Positions 1 through 8,853 of a stretch of 64,000 bases of DNA are shown in pieces. The position numbers were made by a program, and so were the translations under genes. The notes below the pieces were generated by a model that worked only from the letters and a program-made list of their open reading frames with translations, did no database searches and was not told where the DNA came from. The DNA lies in the NCBI GenBank assembly GCA_050699635.1, contig JBOHFK010000012.1, positions 1 to 64,000 on the forward strand, given 5' to 3'. Every line of letters begins with the position of its first letter. Positions within the stretch are counted from its first letter, which is position 1. This stretch comes from GCA-003244245 sp050699635 (GTDB lineage Bacteria; Actinomycetota; Actinomycetes; Mycobacteriales; Pseudonocardiaceae).

Positions 1-172
1 TAACCAGATCGGCCAGTTTATAATCGTTTGCCGAAAGCTTGTCAGCCTCAGTCTCGACGAATTTCGCTATCTCGTCGTTCCATTTTCTGGTCAAGTCCGC
101 GACCTGTTCCATCGCCTCAGACAGGGCAGACTGAGGCCGGGTGTTGCCATTCGAAGGGCCTGGACTGGTCAC
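1..172 (-). CDS. Hypothetical protein, 3' part cut off by window edge
   Basis: The N-terminal 57 codons of a leftward gene are visible and the frame stays open to base 1. The GTG start overlaps the TGA stop of the upstream 452-aa gene (GTGA), so the two are probably translationally coupled and belong to one operon. The visible protein starts MTSPGPSNGN and continues as a charged, probably helical segment around EQVADLTRKWNDEIAKF. I recognise no family. Existence is supported by the overlap and by the consistent frame; function is unknown. Confidence 0.55.
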   Translation of the reverse strand, partial: MTSPGPSNGNTRPQSALSEAMEQVADLTRKWNDEIAKFVETEADKLSANDYKLADLV

Positions 173-1527
173 GAACTGGTGTCCCCTCTGCCCGCGAGGG
201 CCCTAGCCGCATCCAACGACCTCAAGGAATAATTGATCTGGCTCACCATGGCCCGCGACCCGTCTCTCATTGCACGAACCGCGGCATCTCCCCAGTCGCC
301 GATGAAATCATTCACGTCGTACCTCCCGCTGTTTACCTTGCTCATAATCTTGCTGAGCTGCGCATCCGCGTCGGTTGCGGTCTCCCTGAGATAGGCCTCA
401 CAACGAAGGAGTACCTGCTGCAACCCTGCGTCGACGGTGGTCTGATGCTCCGTGCCTGGGCTCACCCCGACCAGGGGTTGCGGCGAGCCCGGCAACGTGG
501 CCGAGCAGTCGGCGAACTGGTTGATCGCGTGGTCGAGCCATCCGAGCTCGCAGGCTGACTGCCCGAGGGCCTGGCCGCCGCCAGGTATGAACCGGTCGTC
601 AAAGAGCAGGTACTTCAGCGTCGACACCTCGTACGTATCGGGCGGCAGCCGACCCACCTGGAGGTAACCCTCGTCAATCTTCAGGACCGTGCCGTCACCA
701 CTGCGCTGCGGTGCGAGCTGGTAGCGGAGGATGCGCTGATCCGGCAACTTATCCCAGGTGAAGAGCAGAAAGGTGTCAGGAAACCAGCCCTGAGGACATG
801 CCCCGACCCGCTCTTGGTAGACACCCCGCCAGTGCGGCGCATCGGCCGACAGGTTCCCGCCTGTGGCGTCAGGGTCATCATGATCCCGGTCTGGTGTCCT
901 GCTCAGATCGCAGAAGAAGTCGTTGCAGATCCTCCAGTTATCCGGAAGAAGGGCGGGGGTAATCTGATCAAGAGTGCCTCCGTGCCGCACGACAAAGCGA
1001 ACCTCAACCCTCGACACTGCTTCGTTGGCAACGGAACGCAGCTCCGACTGACACCATGCTTGCTCAATGACCCGCAGCTCCGGGACAAGATCCGACGATA
1101 CTTGCCGCCAAACCTGCGCCCAGCGCTCCTTGACTCGTTCATTGGCGGCTGCGCGCTCAAGCGCCGAATGAACAACACTAACCGGATCGGCACCGGGGGG
1201 TGAAGGGACGTCACGGCGGGCAGGATCGACCAGCTGCTCGATAACTGAACGGAGCTGCGGGCGGGCGTCATCGGACGGCGGAGCGCCATGGCGGCTGCGC
1301 ATCACCGCCATCACGGCGAAGGCCAAGTAGATCGGGTGTATGCGGGGGACTTGCTGCTGATCCAGGCCCCGGGCCACTTTCAGTAACTGCGAGTATGCAT
1401 CCAACGGTTCATCGAAAGTCACGCCCACCCGACCGAGCTCATCCTTGAGCTTGGGGTCAAGCGCCGCGTACACCCCGAGCAGGGCCTTGCGATTGCTCGA
1501 GCGTACCTGAGAATCATCCTGCGCCAT
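169..1527 (-). CDS. Hypothetical protein, 452 aa, possible START-like middle domain
   Basis: The protein has no signal peptide or membrane segment. The N-terminal 170 residues are helical and charged. A middle region (about 200-320) has a Trp/Cys-containing stretch (RICNDFFCDL), then PDTFLLFTWDKLPD and KIDEGYLQVGRLPPDTYEVS, an alternation that recalls polyketide-cyclase/START-like folds; that resemblance is by eye only. The C-terminal 130 residues are again helical. The gene lies 87 bp downstream of the polyprenyl synthetase, in the same orientation, and overlaps the next gene by 4 bp. The neighbours suggest a role with an isoprenoid product, perhaps as a lipid-binding or auxiliary protein. 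I do not recognise the family, and the function is unknown. Confidence 0.75.
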   Translation of the reverse strand: MAQDDSQVRSSNRKALLGVYAALDPKLKDELGRVGVTFDEPLDAYSQLLKVARGLDQQQVPRIHPIYLAFAVMAVMRSRHGAPPSDDARPQLRSVIEQLVDPARRDVPSPPGADPVSVVHSALERAAANERVKERWAQVWRQVSSDLVPELRVIEQAWCQSELRSVANEAVSRVEVRFVVRHGGTLDQITPALLPDNWRICNDFFCDLSRTPDRDHDDPDATGGNLSADAPHWRGVYQERVGACPQGWFPDTFLLFTWDKLPDQRILRYQLAPQRSGDGTVLKIDEGYLQVGRLPPDTYEVSTLKYLLFDDRFIPGGGQALGQSACELGWLDHAINQFADCSATLPGSPQPLVGVSPGTEHQTTVDAGLQQVLLRCEAYLRETATDADAQLSKIMSKVNSGRYDVNDFIGDWGDAAVRAMRDGSRAMVSQINYSLRSLDAARALAGRGDTSS

Positions 1528-1614
1528 GTCCGGCTCCCTGAGCGAGCGGGTCCCCCCGCGAGGCTACCGGATGGCGTGTCATATCCACCAGAGAGATTAA
1601 GGCAGCCAGCTCCG

Positions 1615-2655
1615 TCAGTGGGTTCGCTCCACGACATAATCGACTAAGCGGCGTATCACTTCGGCCTTCTCCGGGTGGACAGCCGGCTGGAACGCCTCAA
1701 CGAAAGCGGCCTCGGCGCCGTCAGCAATGCCCCGGGCGAAGTCCTTGGCGAAGGTGATGCTGCCGTGCTCCACGAGCAGACCGGCCAGCCAGTTCAGCAG
1801 GTCATCCGTGCGGTCGCACTCCGGACCGGCCATGAGGGCCACTACGGTATCCCGCACGGTCGGCTCAACCACCGCGAGGAGGTGGATGATCATCAGCGTG
1901 CGTTTGCCCTCGCGAAGGTCTCCCCGGATCTCCTTGCCGTAACTGGCATCTCCGGTCAAGTTCAGCACGTCGTCGGTGATCTGAAAGGCGGCACCGATCA
2001 AGAACCCGAACCGCGATAGGGCTCTCAGATCGGCGTTCCCCCATGATCCAATCAATGCACCGATCCGCAGCGGCGCGATCGTCGTGTACCAGCATGTCTT
2101 GGCCAGGATCAGTTCCAGATAATCTTGCGGAGACACCTTGGTCACGCCATCTCGCCGCCAGCCGAGCTCGAGCGCCTGCCCCTCCAGGGTGCGCCAGATC
2201 GCCGAAGTGAACTCGTCCACTATCCGCGAGCTCAACCGCCGGCCCAGCCGGCCGCTGGCGGCGCGGAGTACCTCGAAGCTCAGCACCGCCAAGGCGTCCC
2301 CAGCATTGAGGGCCAGCGGCATACCCTCGCTCTGGTGGAGTGTCGGGCGCCCACGCCGCCAGGCGCTACCGTCCTGAATGTCGTCGTGGACGAGCAACGC
2401 ACTGTGTGCTAACTCGATCGCCGCTGCCGCTGCCAGAGCCTCATCCTCCGAACCACCATATGCGCTGCAGGCGGCAAGGCACAGCGCCGCCCGCAAGCCC
2501 TTGCCCGCGCGGCGCGGGTAGTCGGCCAATGGTTCATAGAGCCACTGGCGCGGCTCTCCTTTCGGGAGGTGGCGCTCGATTTCCGCAAATGCTCGCTGCC
2601 GGTACTGGCCCAGGATCTCGTCAAGCGAACTGGTGGCTCGCGCGGAGCCCGTCAC
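1615..2655 (-). CDS. Polyprenyl synthetase family protein (trans-isoprenyl diphosphate synthase)
   Basis: Class I trans-prenyltransferase that should condense isopentenyl diphosphate with an allylic diphosphate. The first Asp-rich motif is HDDIQD (DDxxD). The second is ITDDVLN, where the last Asp of DDxxD is Asn. GKGLRAALCL is the substrate-binding region after the N-terminal helices, and GDLREGKRT follows the second motif as usual. I chose the GTG start whose GTGA overlaps the upstream stop; the frame is open further upstream, but that stretch lies inside the upstream gene. The length, 346 aa, is normal for the family. Chain length cannot be read safely. It differs from the GrcC-type enzyme at 30,163-31,176, so it is probably a specialised rather than housekeeping enzyme. 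Its partners are the upstream Ig-like protein and the downstream 452-aa protein. Confidence 0.9.
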   Translation of the reverse strand: MTGSARATSSLDEILGQYRQRAFAEIERHLPKGEPRQWLYEPLADYPRRAGKGLRAALCLAACSAYGGSEDEALAAAAAIELAHSALLVHDDIQDGSAWRRGRPTLHQSEGMPLALNAGDALAVLSFEVLRAASGRLGRRLSSRIVDEFTSAIWRTLEGQALELGWRRDGVTKVSPQDYLELILAKTCWYTTIAPLRIGALIGSWGNADLRALSRFGFLIGAAFQITDDVLNLTGDASYGKEIRGDLREGKRTLMIIHLLAVVEPTVRDTVVALMAGPECDRTDDLLNWLAGLLVEHGSITFAKDFARGIADGAEAAFVEAFQPAVHPEKAEVIRRLVDYVVERTH

Positions 2656-3326
2656 TCCCGCGCCTCTTTCGGCACCACGGTCACACACAGCGCCAGGTAT
2701 AGCTCGGGCAGGTTGGAGGCCAGGATCACCGACACGTAGGTGCCCGGATCGGCAAACGGTGGAATGCGCAGACAGACTTCGATCCCACAGCTGCTGCGGG
2801 GCGGAAGCGGGTCGAGCACCGGAGGGTCGAACCGGACGCTGTCTGGCCCTAGCTCGCATCGGGTGTGAGAGCGTAACGGGGTGCAGTGCGGACGGACAGC
2901 GGGGACGGCAACCGCTGAGGTGTTGTGGACCCAGAACATAGCCGTCTGCTCCTCACCCGGCGCGACTGGATCCGGCAGAAGTGGCCTCATACCGGCTTGC
3001 GGCTCCGACCCAGACGGGCGACTGATCAGGATGCTCAGCAGCGTCGACGCGTTGTCCATGACGCTGGCCAGAACGTCGCCAGCCAACGTCGCGTCGATCC
3101 GAAGTTGGCGCAGTGCCTGGTTCAGATCCCCGTCCAGAGGGCGTGTGCCGTTGCGGCCCTCGTTCTGCGGGCCGCTCCAAGTCAGCAGACGATCCGCGAG
3201 ATCCTCGGCAGCACGACGACCTACTCCGCGCACATCGACCAAGGCCCGCAGGTTTTCCACGGGATCAAGTGCGTCTGCCCACCACGAGCGATTCAGTGAT
3301 CGATCATGGTCGTTCCGCTCAACCAT
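2652..3326 (-). CDS. Hypothetical protein with C-terminal Ig-like (NEW3/CARDB-type) domain, 224 aa
   Basis: First gene of the leftward operon. The ATG at 3326 is preceded by a clear AAGGAG Shine-Dalgarno sequence, so the long upstream extension of the frame is ignored. The N-terminal half (residues 1-110) is helical, with DVRGVGRRAAEDLADRL. The C-terminal half (about 115-224) reads like a beta-sandwich: FWVHNTSAVAVPAV, then PPVLDPLPPRSSCGIEVCLR, then DPGTYVSVILASN. This is the pattern of COG1470/NEW3 or CARDB domains that stabilise or bind other proteins. No signal peptide or anchor is visible, so it is probably cytoplasmic. Its stop overlaps the prenyl synthetase start (GTGA). Specific role unknown. 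Confidence 0.75.
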   Translation of the reverse strand: MVERNDHDRSLNRSWWADALDPVENLRALVDVRGVGRRAAEDLADRLLTWSGPQNEGRNGTRPLDGDLNQALRQLRIDATLAGDVLASVMDNASTLLSILISRPSGSEPQAGMRPLLPDPVAPGEEQTAMFWVHNTSAVAVPAVRPHCTPLRSHTRCELGPDSVRFDPPVLDPLPPRSSCGIEVCLRIPPFADPGTYVSVILASNLPELYLALCVTVVPKEARE

Positions 3327-3512
3327 AACGGCTCCTTGAAACCGTCTCGCAGATGTGGCGAGATGGTAGACGCGTTCACCAACCACTCTGGAAGGACGAC
3401 ACCTAACTGGCACCGCGACAGCGCTCCCCGACTGCCACGTGCTCCAGGTCGATATGAGCTGAAGGTAGAGCACGCGCCGATGTACTGTCGACAGACATGT
3501 GAAGGAGGCGGC
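3327..3512. promoter_or_regulatory. Divergent promoter region with 10-bp palindrome
   Basis: This 186-bp spacer separates the leftward isoprenoid operon from the rightward cyclase-ATPase gene, so both promoters must lie here. A perfect palindrome CTGTCGACAG sits at 3485-3494, just upstream of the GAAGGAGG ribosome-binding site (3501-3508) of the rightward gene. It is a plausible operator, but no known regulator can be assigned. No confident -35/-10 pair was found. Confidence 0.4.
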
Positions 3513-6500
3513 ATGTCGATCGGGCCGACCGCCCACCGGCAGCCCCCTGAACCGAGCCAGCGCCAGCACCTCACGGTCATGTTCTGCGACGTCGTAGGCG
3601 CAACGCACCTATCCGACAGAGATGTCGAGGGATATTTCTCAATACTTCACGCCTACTACAACGCATGCAGGCCGGTGGTGGAGCACCATGGTGGGCTCAT
3701 CGCGCAGCACCAGGGGGATGGGATCTATGCATGGTTCGGCTATCCGCTCCCTAAGCGGGATGACGCTGTTCGCGCTGTTCGCGCTGGCCTGGACCTGCTT
3801 GTAGTGCTCCGGCGGCTGTCTGCCAGTCTGGAAGCGGAGATCGGCGAGCCGCTGGCTGTGCGTATCGCCATACATGCCGGTGAGGTGCTGGTGGCGTCCG
3901 TCACGGGCGAGCGCACACCACTGGCTTTCGGGTACACCCCTAACCTTGCGGCGAAACTTCAGCACGCGGCGTTACCGGGAACGATGGTCGTGAGCAGCGA
4001 AGTCCTGCAACTGGTCACGGATTCGTTCGAGGTCGAGGCGCGCAAGCCCGCAGTCCTGGCGGGCGGCTCCGTTGTGCCGGTGTACCAGGTCATGAAGGAA
4101 AGACACCGAGAGGGGCGGGTCGGACGCAGCTGGCGGACGCCGCTGGTCGACCGCGACCGGGAGCGGGAGCTCCTCCACCGGATCTGGACGTCGGTTCAGG
4201 CGGGTGAAGGCGCAGCCATCGCACTCGTTGGGGGCCGGGGAATCGGTAAGACCCGACTGGCCTCGACCGTGCTGGCCTGGGCCGGGTCCACTGACGCGAA
4301 TGTGCTCGACTGCGCCTGCAATCAGCTGGATGCGAGCACGGCTTACGGGCTTTGCCGCACGCTCCTTGCCCAGGCCATCGGCATCGAGCCCGACGATCCG
4401 CCCACCGTCACCGCCGCGCTGCTCCAGGATCACCTCGACGACCTTGGCATGGACCAGCTGGCGACGATCTTGTTCGCTATTGTGCTCGGCCTCCCACCGG
4501 AGGTGGCGGGTCCGGCGCCGCCTATCGTCCCAGCCAAGCTGGCCGAACTCACGGTCGAATTTCTGGTGGACTGGGTGACGCGCCTGGCAGCAATCCCCAC
4601 GGTCCTTCTGGTCGACGACATCACTGATGCCGACCCGTCCAGCCTGAGCGTTCTCGCTCAGCTCGCCACCACGCGGCCGCCTCGGTTGCTGTTGGTGTTC
4701 ACCGCCCGCTCGGACGTTACTCCGCCGCCGTTTCTGGCCAGCGACACGATCCAGATTATCGAGGTGAAGCCACTCACCCACGACGTCTGCGAGGAGCTGG
4801 TCGACGGGGTCACTGCGGGATCACCGCTCGAAGGGCACGAGCGTCAGCAGGTCCTGACCCAGGGCGACGGGATACCCCTGTTCCTCGAAGAGCTCGCCCG
4901 ATCCGCCCAAGAGGGCCTGCACCGGCCGGGTTTGCCGATCACGCTCACTGAACATCTGCAGGCAAGGCTGGTCGCCCCAGGCATCGACCGCGAGATCGTC
5001 GGCGCGCTCGCGGTGGCAAACCGAGATCTTGACGAATCGGCTCTCGCCTCTGTCCTCGGGGCGGAGCCGGACGAGCTCAGAGATCGGCTCAGCTGCATGC
5101 TCGCCAGCGATCTGATCGTCACCACGGGCGGGTCTGCTGCCAGTTACCGGTTCCGTCACGGCCTGATCACTGAGGCCGCCTACAGCCTACTGCTCCACGA
5201 GCACCGAAGCCGTCTGCACGGGCTCCTCGCGGAGGCACTGGTACGGCCGGGTCGCCCGATCGACTGGAACGTCGTTGGCAAGCACCTGAAGCTGGCCGGA
5301 CGCCCCCTGGACGCCTTCGAAGCGATCCTTACCGGCGCGAATGAATCCAGTCGCGCCGGTGCCTTCCGCGAAGCCCTTCAGGGTTACCGCGATGCCCTCG
5401 CCATCACCACGTATGTCGCCGATCAGGACACCCGTGATCTTCTAGAGATCCGCTGTCGGCTGGGGAGAGGTTTCACAGCCACCTCCGCCAGTGGGTTCGG
5501 AGCTGATGAAGCGGTCGAGGACTTCGATCGGTGCGCCGAGCTGTGCCGCCAGCTCGGGCCCAGCACAGAACACCTCTCCGCCCTCACCGGCATGTTCTCG
5601 TTCTACCTGACCCGCGGGGAACCCACCGTGGCGCGGCAGCTCGGTGAGGAACTGAGGTCGTGGGTTGAGTCCGGCCACCCTCATTATCGCGCTGACAGCA
5701 CGCTCCTCTTCGGGCTCCTGAGCTTCTTTGAAGGCGACTACCACAGGACAAACGAGCTCATCAGCCTGGCAGCGGACCAGTTCAGAGCGCGTCCGCACGA
5801 TGGCCGCACCCACCGGAACTGGCTCCTGCCCTACGATCCGCTCGTTGTCACACTGACTTTCCTCGCGGTTGTACACTGCATCGCCGGGCGACCTAGCGAA
5901 GCGCAAGACGCTGGTGAACAGGCAATCGCATGTGCGGCGACATTAACCTTCCCCGAAGGACCATTCAGTATGGCCTATGCCAAATGCTATTTGGCCTGGA
6001 TATCCGCCGTCGAAGGCGATCACGGAACCGCGGCGCGGCTGGCCCGCGACGTGCGGAACATTGGGCAGCGGCACGGATTCGCCTTCTGGGAAAGCGCCGG
6101 CGACATCCACTTGGCCCTAGCCCAATATCGGATCAGCGGACGAGCCGACGCGGCAGATACTGTTGAGCAGCACGCCTCCGTCTGGGAGCTGATCGGAGGG
6201 CGTGTCTTTCTCCCGTATGTGCTGACGGCGGCAGCGGATACCCGAGCGGCGATGGGCCAACACGCCGAAGCGATGGCCGGGTTCGCCGCGGCGGGACAAC
6301 TGGTCCAGCAGACCGGGCTGGCCTTCTATGAAGCCGAGCGCCTGCGCCTTCTTGCTCGAGCGCTACCTGGCTCAGACGTTGAGGCGCTAGCAATCCTGCG
6401 CCAATCGTGGGAGCTGGCGCGTCGGCAAGGCGCGCTGCTGTTCGAGCTGCGGGCCGCGCTGGAGCTCACCCGGCGGTTCGCGGATCCGCAATGGGCAGCG

Positions 6501-6599
6501 CACCTGGCCGCGGTTGTGCGGCGCATCCCATCCGGGGCCAGGTATCCCGAGCTCAACGAGGCACGTGCGCTTCTCATCGCTGCAGCGAGCCGCGCATGA
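3513..6599 (+). CDS. Class III adenylate/guanylate cyclase domain fused to AAA/STAND-type ATPase with TPR-like tail
   Basis: 1028-aa multidomain signalling protein. Residues about 20-190 form a class III nucleotidyl cyclase domain: LTVMFCDVVGATHLS carries the first metal Asp, QGDGIYAWFG the second, and VRIAIHAGEV follows. The transition-state pair is NLAAK (about residues 143-147), so the usual N-x3-R has Lys instead of Arg and activity is uncertain. A P-loop ATPase follows: Walker A VGGRGIGKT near residue 240 and Walker B VLLVDDITDAD near 363. The remaining 550 residues are helical repeats. No LuxR or OmpR DNA-binding domain is present at either end. The ATG at 3513 has an ideal GAAGGAGG site and was chosen over more upstream in-frame starts. 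The stop overlaps the next gene (ATGA), coupling it to the FAD oxidoreductase. Probably a sensor or regulator of the cluster. Confidence 0.9.
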   Translation: MSIGPTAHRQPPEPSQRQHLTVMFCDVVGATHLSDRDVEGYFSILHAYYNACRPVVEHHGGLIAQHQGDGIYAWFGYPLPKRDDAVRAVRAGLDLLVVLRRLSASLEAEIGEPLAVRIAIHAGEVLVASVTGERTPLAFGYTPNLAAKLQHAALPGTMVVSSEVLQLVTDSFEVEARKPAVLAGGSVVPVYQVMKERHREGRVGRSWRTPLVDRDRERELLHRIWTSVQAGEGAAIALVGGRGIGKTRLASTVLAWAGSTDANVLDCACNQLDASTAYGLCRTLLAQAIGIEPDDPPTVTAALLQDHLDDLGMDQLATILFAIVLGLPPEVAGPAPPIVPAKLAELTVEFLVDWVTRLAAIPTVLLVDDITDADPSSLSVLAQLATTRPPRLLLVFTARSDVTPPPFLASDTIQIIEVKPLTHDVCEELVDGVTAGSPLEGHERQQVLTQGDGIPLFLEELARSAQEGLHRPGLPITLTEHLQARLVAPGIDREIVGALAVANRDLDESALASVLGAEPDELRDRLSCMLASDLIVTTGGSAASYRFRHGLITEAAYSLLLHEHRSRLHGLLAEALVRPGRPIDWNVVGKHLKLAGRPLDAFEAILTGANESSRAGAFREALQGYRDALAITTYVADQDTRDLLEIRCRLGRGFTATSASGFGADEAVEDFDRCAELCRQLGPSTEHLSALTGMFSFYLTRGEPTVARQLGEELRSWVESGHPHYRADSTLLFGLLSFFEGDYHRTNELISLAADQFRARPHDGRTHRNWLLPYDPLVVTLTFLAVVHCIAGRPSEAQDAGEQAIACAATLTFPEGPFSMAYAKCYLAWISAVEGDHGTAARLARDVRNIGQRHGFAFWESAGDIHLALAQYRISGRADAADTVEQHASVWELIGGRVFLPYVLTAAADTRAAMGQHAEAMAGFAAAGQLVQQTGLAFYEAERLRLLARALPGSDVEALAILRQSWELARRQGALLFELRAALELTRRFADPQWAAHLAAVVRRIPSGARYPELNEARALLIAAASRA

Positions 6600-8620
6600 C
6601 AGGACCACCGCGCGTCTTGGTCCTCGGAGGCGGCATCGCCGGCCTGGCCACGGCATGGCGGCTCTCCGAGCCCGGCTGGCGCGAACACTTCTCCGCGATC
6701 ACCGTGCTCGAGCGAGGCCACCGCCTCGGCGGCAAAGGAGCGTCGAGCCGGGGGCGCCACGGCCGCATCGAGGAACACGGCCTGCACGTCTTGTTGGGCC
6801 ACTACGACAACGCGTTCCGGGTCATGCGCGAGTGCTATGCGGAGCTCGATCGGGAACGGACCGATCCACAGTGCCCGATCCGCACGTGGCGCGACGCCTT
6901 CTTTCCGGCCAATCAGATCGGACTCTTCGAACGGGGACCGAACGGTTGGACACCGTGGGTGGCGGCCTTCTCTAGCAACCCCCTACTGCCCGGTGAGCCG
7001 GGAGCTGATGGCCGAGCCCCTACCTTCGCCGAACTAGTGGCCCGCAGCGGGCTCCTCATGCGCGACTTCTACGCATCACTCGATTTCAACGGCATCCAGA
7101 CCCCCAATGTCACACTATCCCTCTCACCCTCTCCGCCGAATATGTCATCATATGGCGTCACGTTCCGAACTCTTGCCGATACATTGCTGGCGGTGAGCCA
7201 GCAACTGCTCCTACTGGCCAGTCAGGGGTCTCGATTGCTCGCCGGTCCCGCGGCCGCCGCCGCGATCGACGCCGCTTACGCTCCCCTGCTCGCTCGCCTG
7301 GCACCTGTGATAGGCAAGAACGTGAACGCTCGACGATTGCACGACTTGATGGATCTTGTTCGAGTTGTGCTTGGTGGTATGGCGACGGACGGTCTGGGCT
7401 CTGACAGGGAAGCGTACGACGCTATCAATCACCTGGAGTTCCGTGACTGGCTCCTCCGCCACGGCGCTGCTCCATCAACCCTCCAGTCTGCAATCGTACG
7501 CGGCCAGTATGACCTCGTCTTCTCGCACAACAACGGTGGTCCGGGCCAGTTTGCAGCCGGCTGGGGTGTGTTCCTGTCGTCCAAGCTCTGGTTCGACTTC
7601 AAGGGCGCCATCTTCTGGAAGATGCGAGCCGGGATGGGTGATGTCGTCTTCGCGCCGCTCTATCAGGCGCTGGTTGCGCGGGGCGTGCAGTTCCGGTTCT
7701 TCAACCCGGTCGAGAAACTGATTCCCTCGGCAGACGGATCAGAAATCAGGTCTGTTGTCGTCAACCAGCAGACCGCCGCTTGGGGAGATCGAGAATACCA
7801 ACCATTGGTTACAGTCAAAGGCCTGCCATGCTTTCCCGCTGAACCGGATCATTGCCAGCTCCTCGACCGTTATCAAGAGCTACGTTGTGGTGAGGACTTC
7901 GACCTACTGGTTTTCGCGATCCCGCCGGGCATGGCACGCGCCGTCTGCAGCCCGCTGGCGGCCCAGCGGCCAGCCTGGCGGGACATGCTCGACCTGCTCA
8001 GTACCGTGCCAACCCACGCCTTTCAGCTCTGGTTGAAACCTGACGAGCGCTCGCTGGGCTGGCCACACCCGGGCACAACAGTGAGCGGCTTCGCCAAGCC
8101 CTTCGACAGTTGGGCATCCATGTCGCATTTAGTCGAATTCGAGGACTGGGGTGACGTGGGGCCGCCTAGGACAATCGGCTATTTCTGCAGCACACTCCAG
8201 ATGGATGCCGAAAACGGCACGGATCCCGCCGCCCAGACCCGGAATCAGGCGATCCGGTTCCTCCAGCAGTACAGTCGGCACTTCTGGCCACACGCCGTGG
8301 ACCCAGTCACCCAGGATTTCCGGTGGGACCTCCTCTGCGCGGACAGCGACGTCACCGGCCCGGATCGGTTTGACACCCAGTACTGGACTGCGAACACCGA
8401 CCCCTCCGACTTGTATGTTCAGTCCCTACCGGGCACTGACCAGTACCGGCTGCGGCCGGATGGAAGCGGTTACCGCAACCTCGTCCTGGCCGGTGACTGG
8501 ACGGACTGCGGGATCAACGCAGGGTGCATCGAGGCCGCCGCCGTGAGCGGGCTACAGGCAGCCAACTCACTGCTCGGCCGGCCACGCTGGGATCGGATCA
8601 GCGGGACGTTTCTTCGTTGA
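6596..8620 (+). CDS. FAD-dependent oxidoreductase, phytoene desaturase/COG3349-like
   Basis: 674-aa flavoprotein of the amine-oxidase/carotenoid-desaturase superfamily. The N-terminus has the Rossmann motif VLVLGGGIAGLATAWRL and the second dinucleotide-binding stretch VLERGHRLGGKGAS, followed by EEHGLHVLLGHYDN, typical of COG3349 proteins. The C-terminus has NLVLAGDWTDCGINAGCIEA, the conserved FAD pyrophosphate-binding segment. There is no signal peptide. Its ATG overlaps the cyclase-ATPase stop (ATGA), so the two genes are co-expressed. The polyprenyl synthetase operon lies across the divergent promoter, which makes a polyprenyl or carotenoid-like substrate plausible, but that is inference. 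It is about 150-200 aa longer than ordinary phytoene desaturases, with extra sequence in the middle (7,020-7,400). Confidence 0.85.
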   Translation: MTGPPRVLVLGGGIAGLATAWRLSEPGWREHFSAITVLERGHRLGGKGASSRGRHGRIEEHGLHVLLGHYDNAFRVMRECYAELDRERTDPQCPIRTWRDAFFPANQIGLFERGPNGWTPWVAAFSSNPLLPGEPGADGRAPTFAELVARSGLLMRDFYASLDFNGIQTPNVTLSLSPSPPNMSSYGVTFRTLADTLLAVSQQLLLLASQGSRLLAGPAAAAAIDAAYAPLLARLAPVIGKNVNARRLHDLMDLVRVVLGGMATDGLGSDREAYDAINHLEFRDWLLRHGAAPSTLQSAIVRGQYDLVFSHNNGGPGQFAAGWGVFLSSKLWFDFKGAIFWKMRAGMGDVVFAPLYQALVARGVQFRFFNPVEKLIPSADGSEIRSVVVNQQTAAWGDREYQPLVTVKGLPCFPAEPDHCQLLDRYQELRCGEDFDLLVFAIPPGMARAVCSPLAAQRPAWRDMLDLLSTVPTHAFQLWLKPDERSLGWPHPGTTVSGFAKPFDSWASMSHLVEFEDWGDVGPPRTIGYFCSTLQMDAENGTDPAAQTRNQAIRFLQQYSRHFWPHAVDPVTQDFRWDLLCADSDVTGPDRFDTQYWTANTDPSDLYVQSLPGTDQYRLRPDGSGYRNLVLAGDWTDCGINAGCIEAAAVSGLQAANSLLGRPRWDRISGTFLR

Positions 8621-8807
8621 CACACTCCGCATGAGAAGCCTGCCGTAGCCCATATTGCCCGGCAACTGTGCTGCAGAGGACAGCTGCGCTGTCACCGCGA
8701 GCACAGCGAGGTAGGCCGCGCTGCGTCATCGTTGCCTGGTAACTCCACCACAGGCTTCTCATTCTCCAACCACCACCGCATCCTCCGGCTTGCATCGACT
8801 CCACAAA

Positions 8808-8850
8808 AGGCTGCGACATTAAGAGGCTGCGACATTAAGAGGCTGCGATT
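8808..8850 (+). repeat. 16-bp tandem repeat (2.7 copies) immediately upstream of the sigma factor
   Basis: AGGCTGCGACATTAAG occurs at 8808-8823 and 8824-8839, followed by a partial third copy at 8840-8850 that ends 3 bp before the ATG of the ECF sigma gene. The repeat occupies the position of the ribosome-binding site, so repeat number could affect expression. The rest of the 8621-8807 spacer shows no gene. Confidence 0.85.
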
Positions 8851-8853
8851 CCG

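Noticed and set aside
3306..3512. N-terminal extension of the cyclase-ATPase protein
   Set aside because: The extension lacks a family match and covers the divergent promoter; ATG 3513 has an ideal GAAGGAGG site.
6407..6595. N-terminal extension of the FAD oxidoreductase
   Set aside because: It overlaps the cyclase gene in another frame; the Rossmann motif begins normally after ATG 6596.
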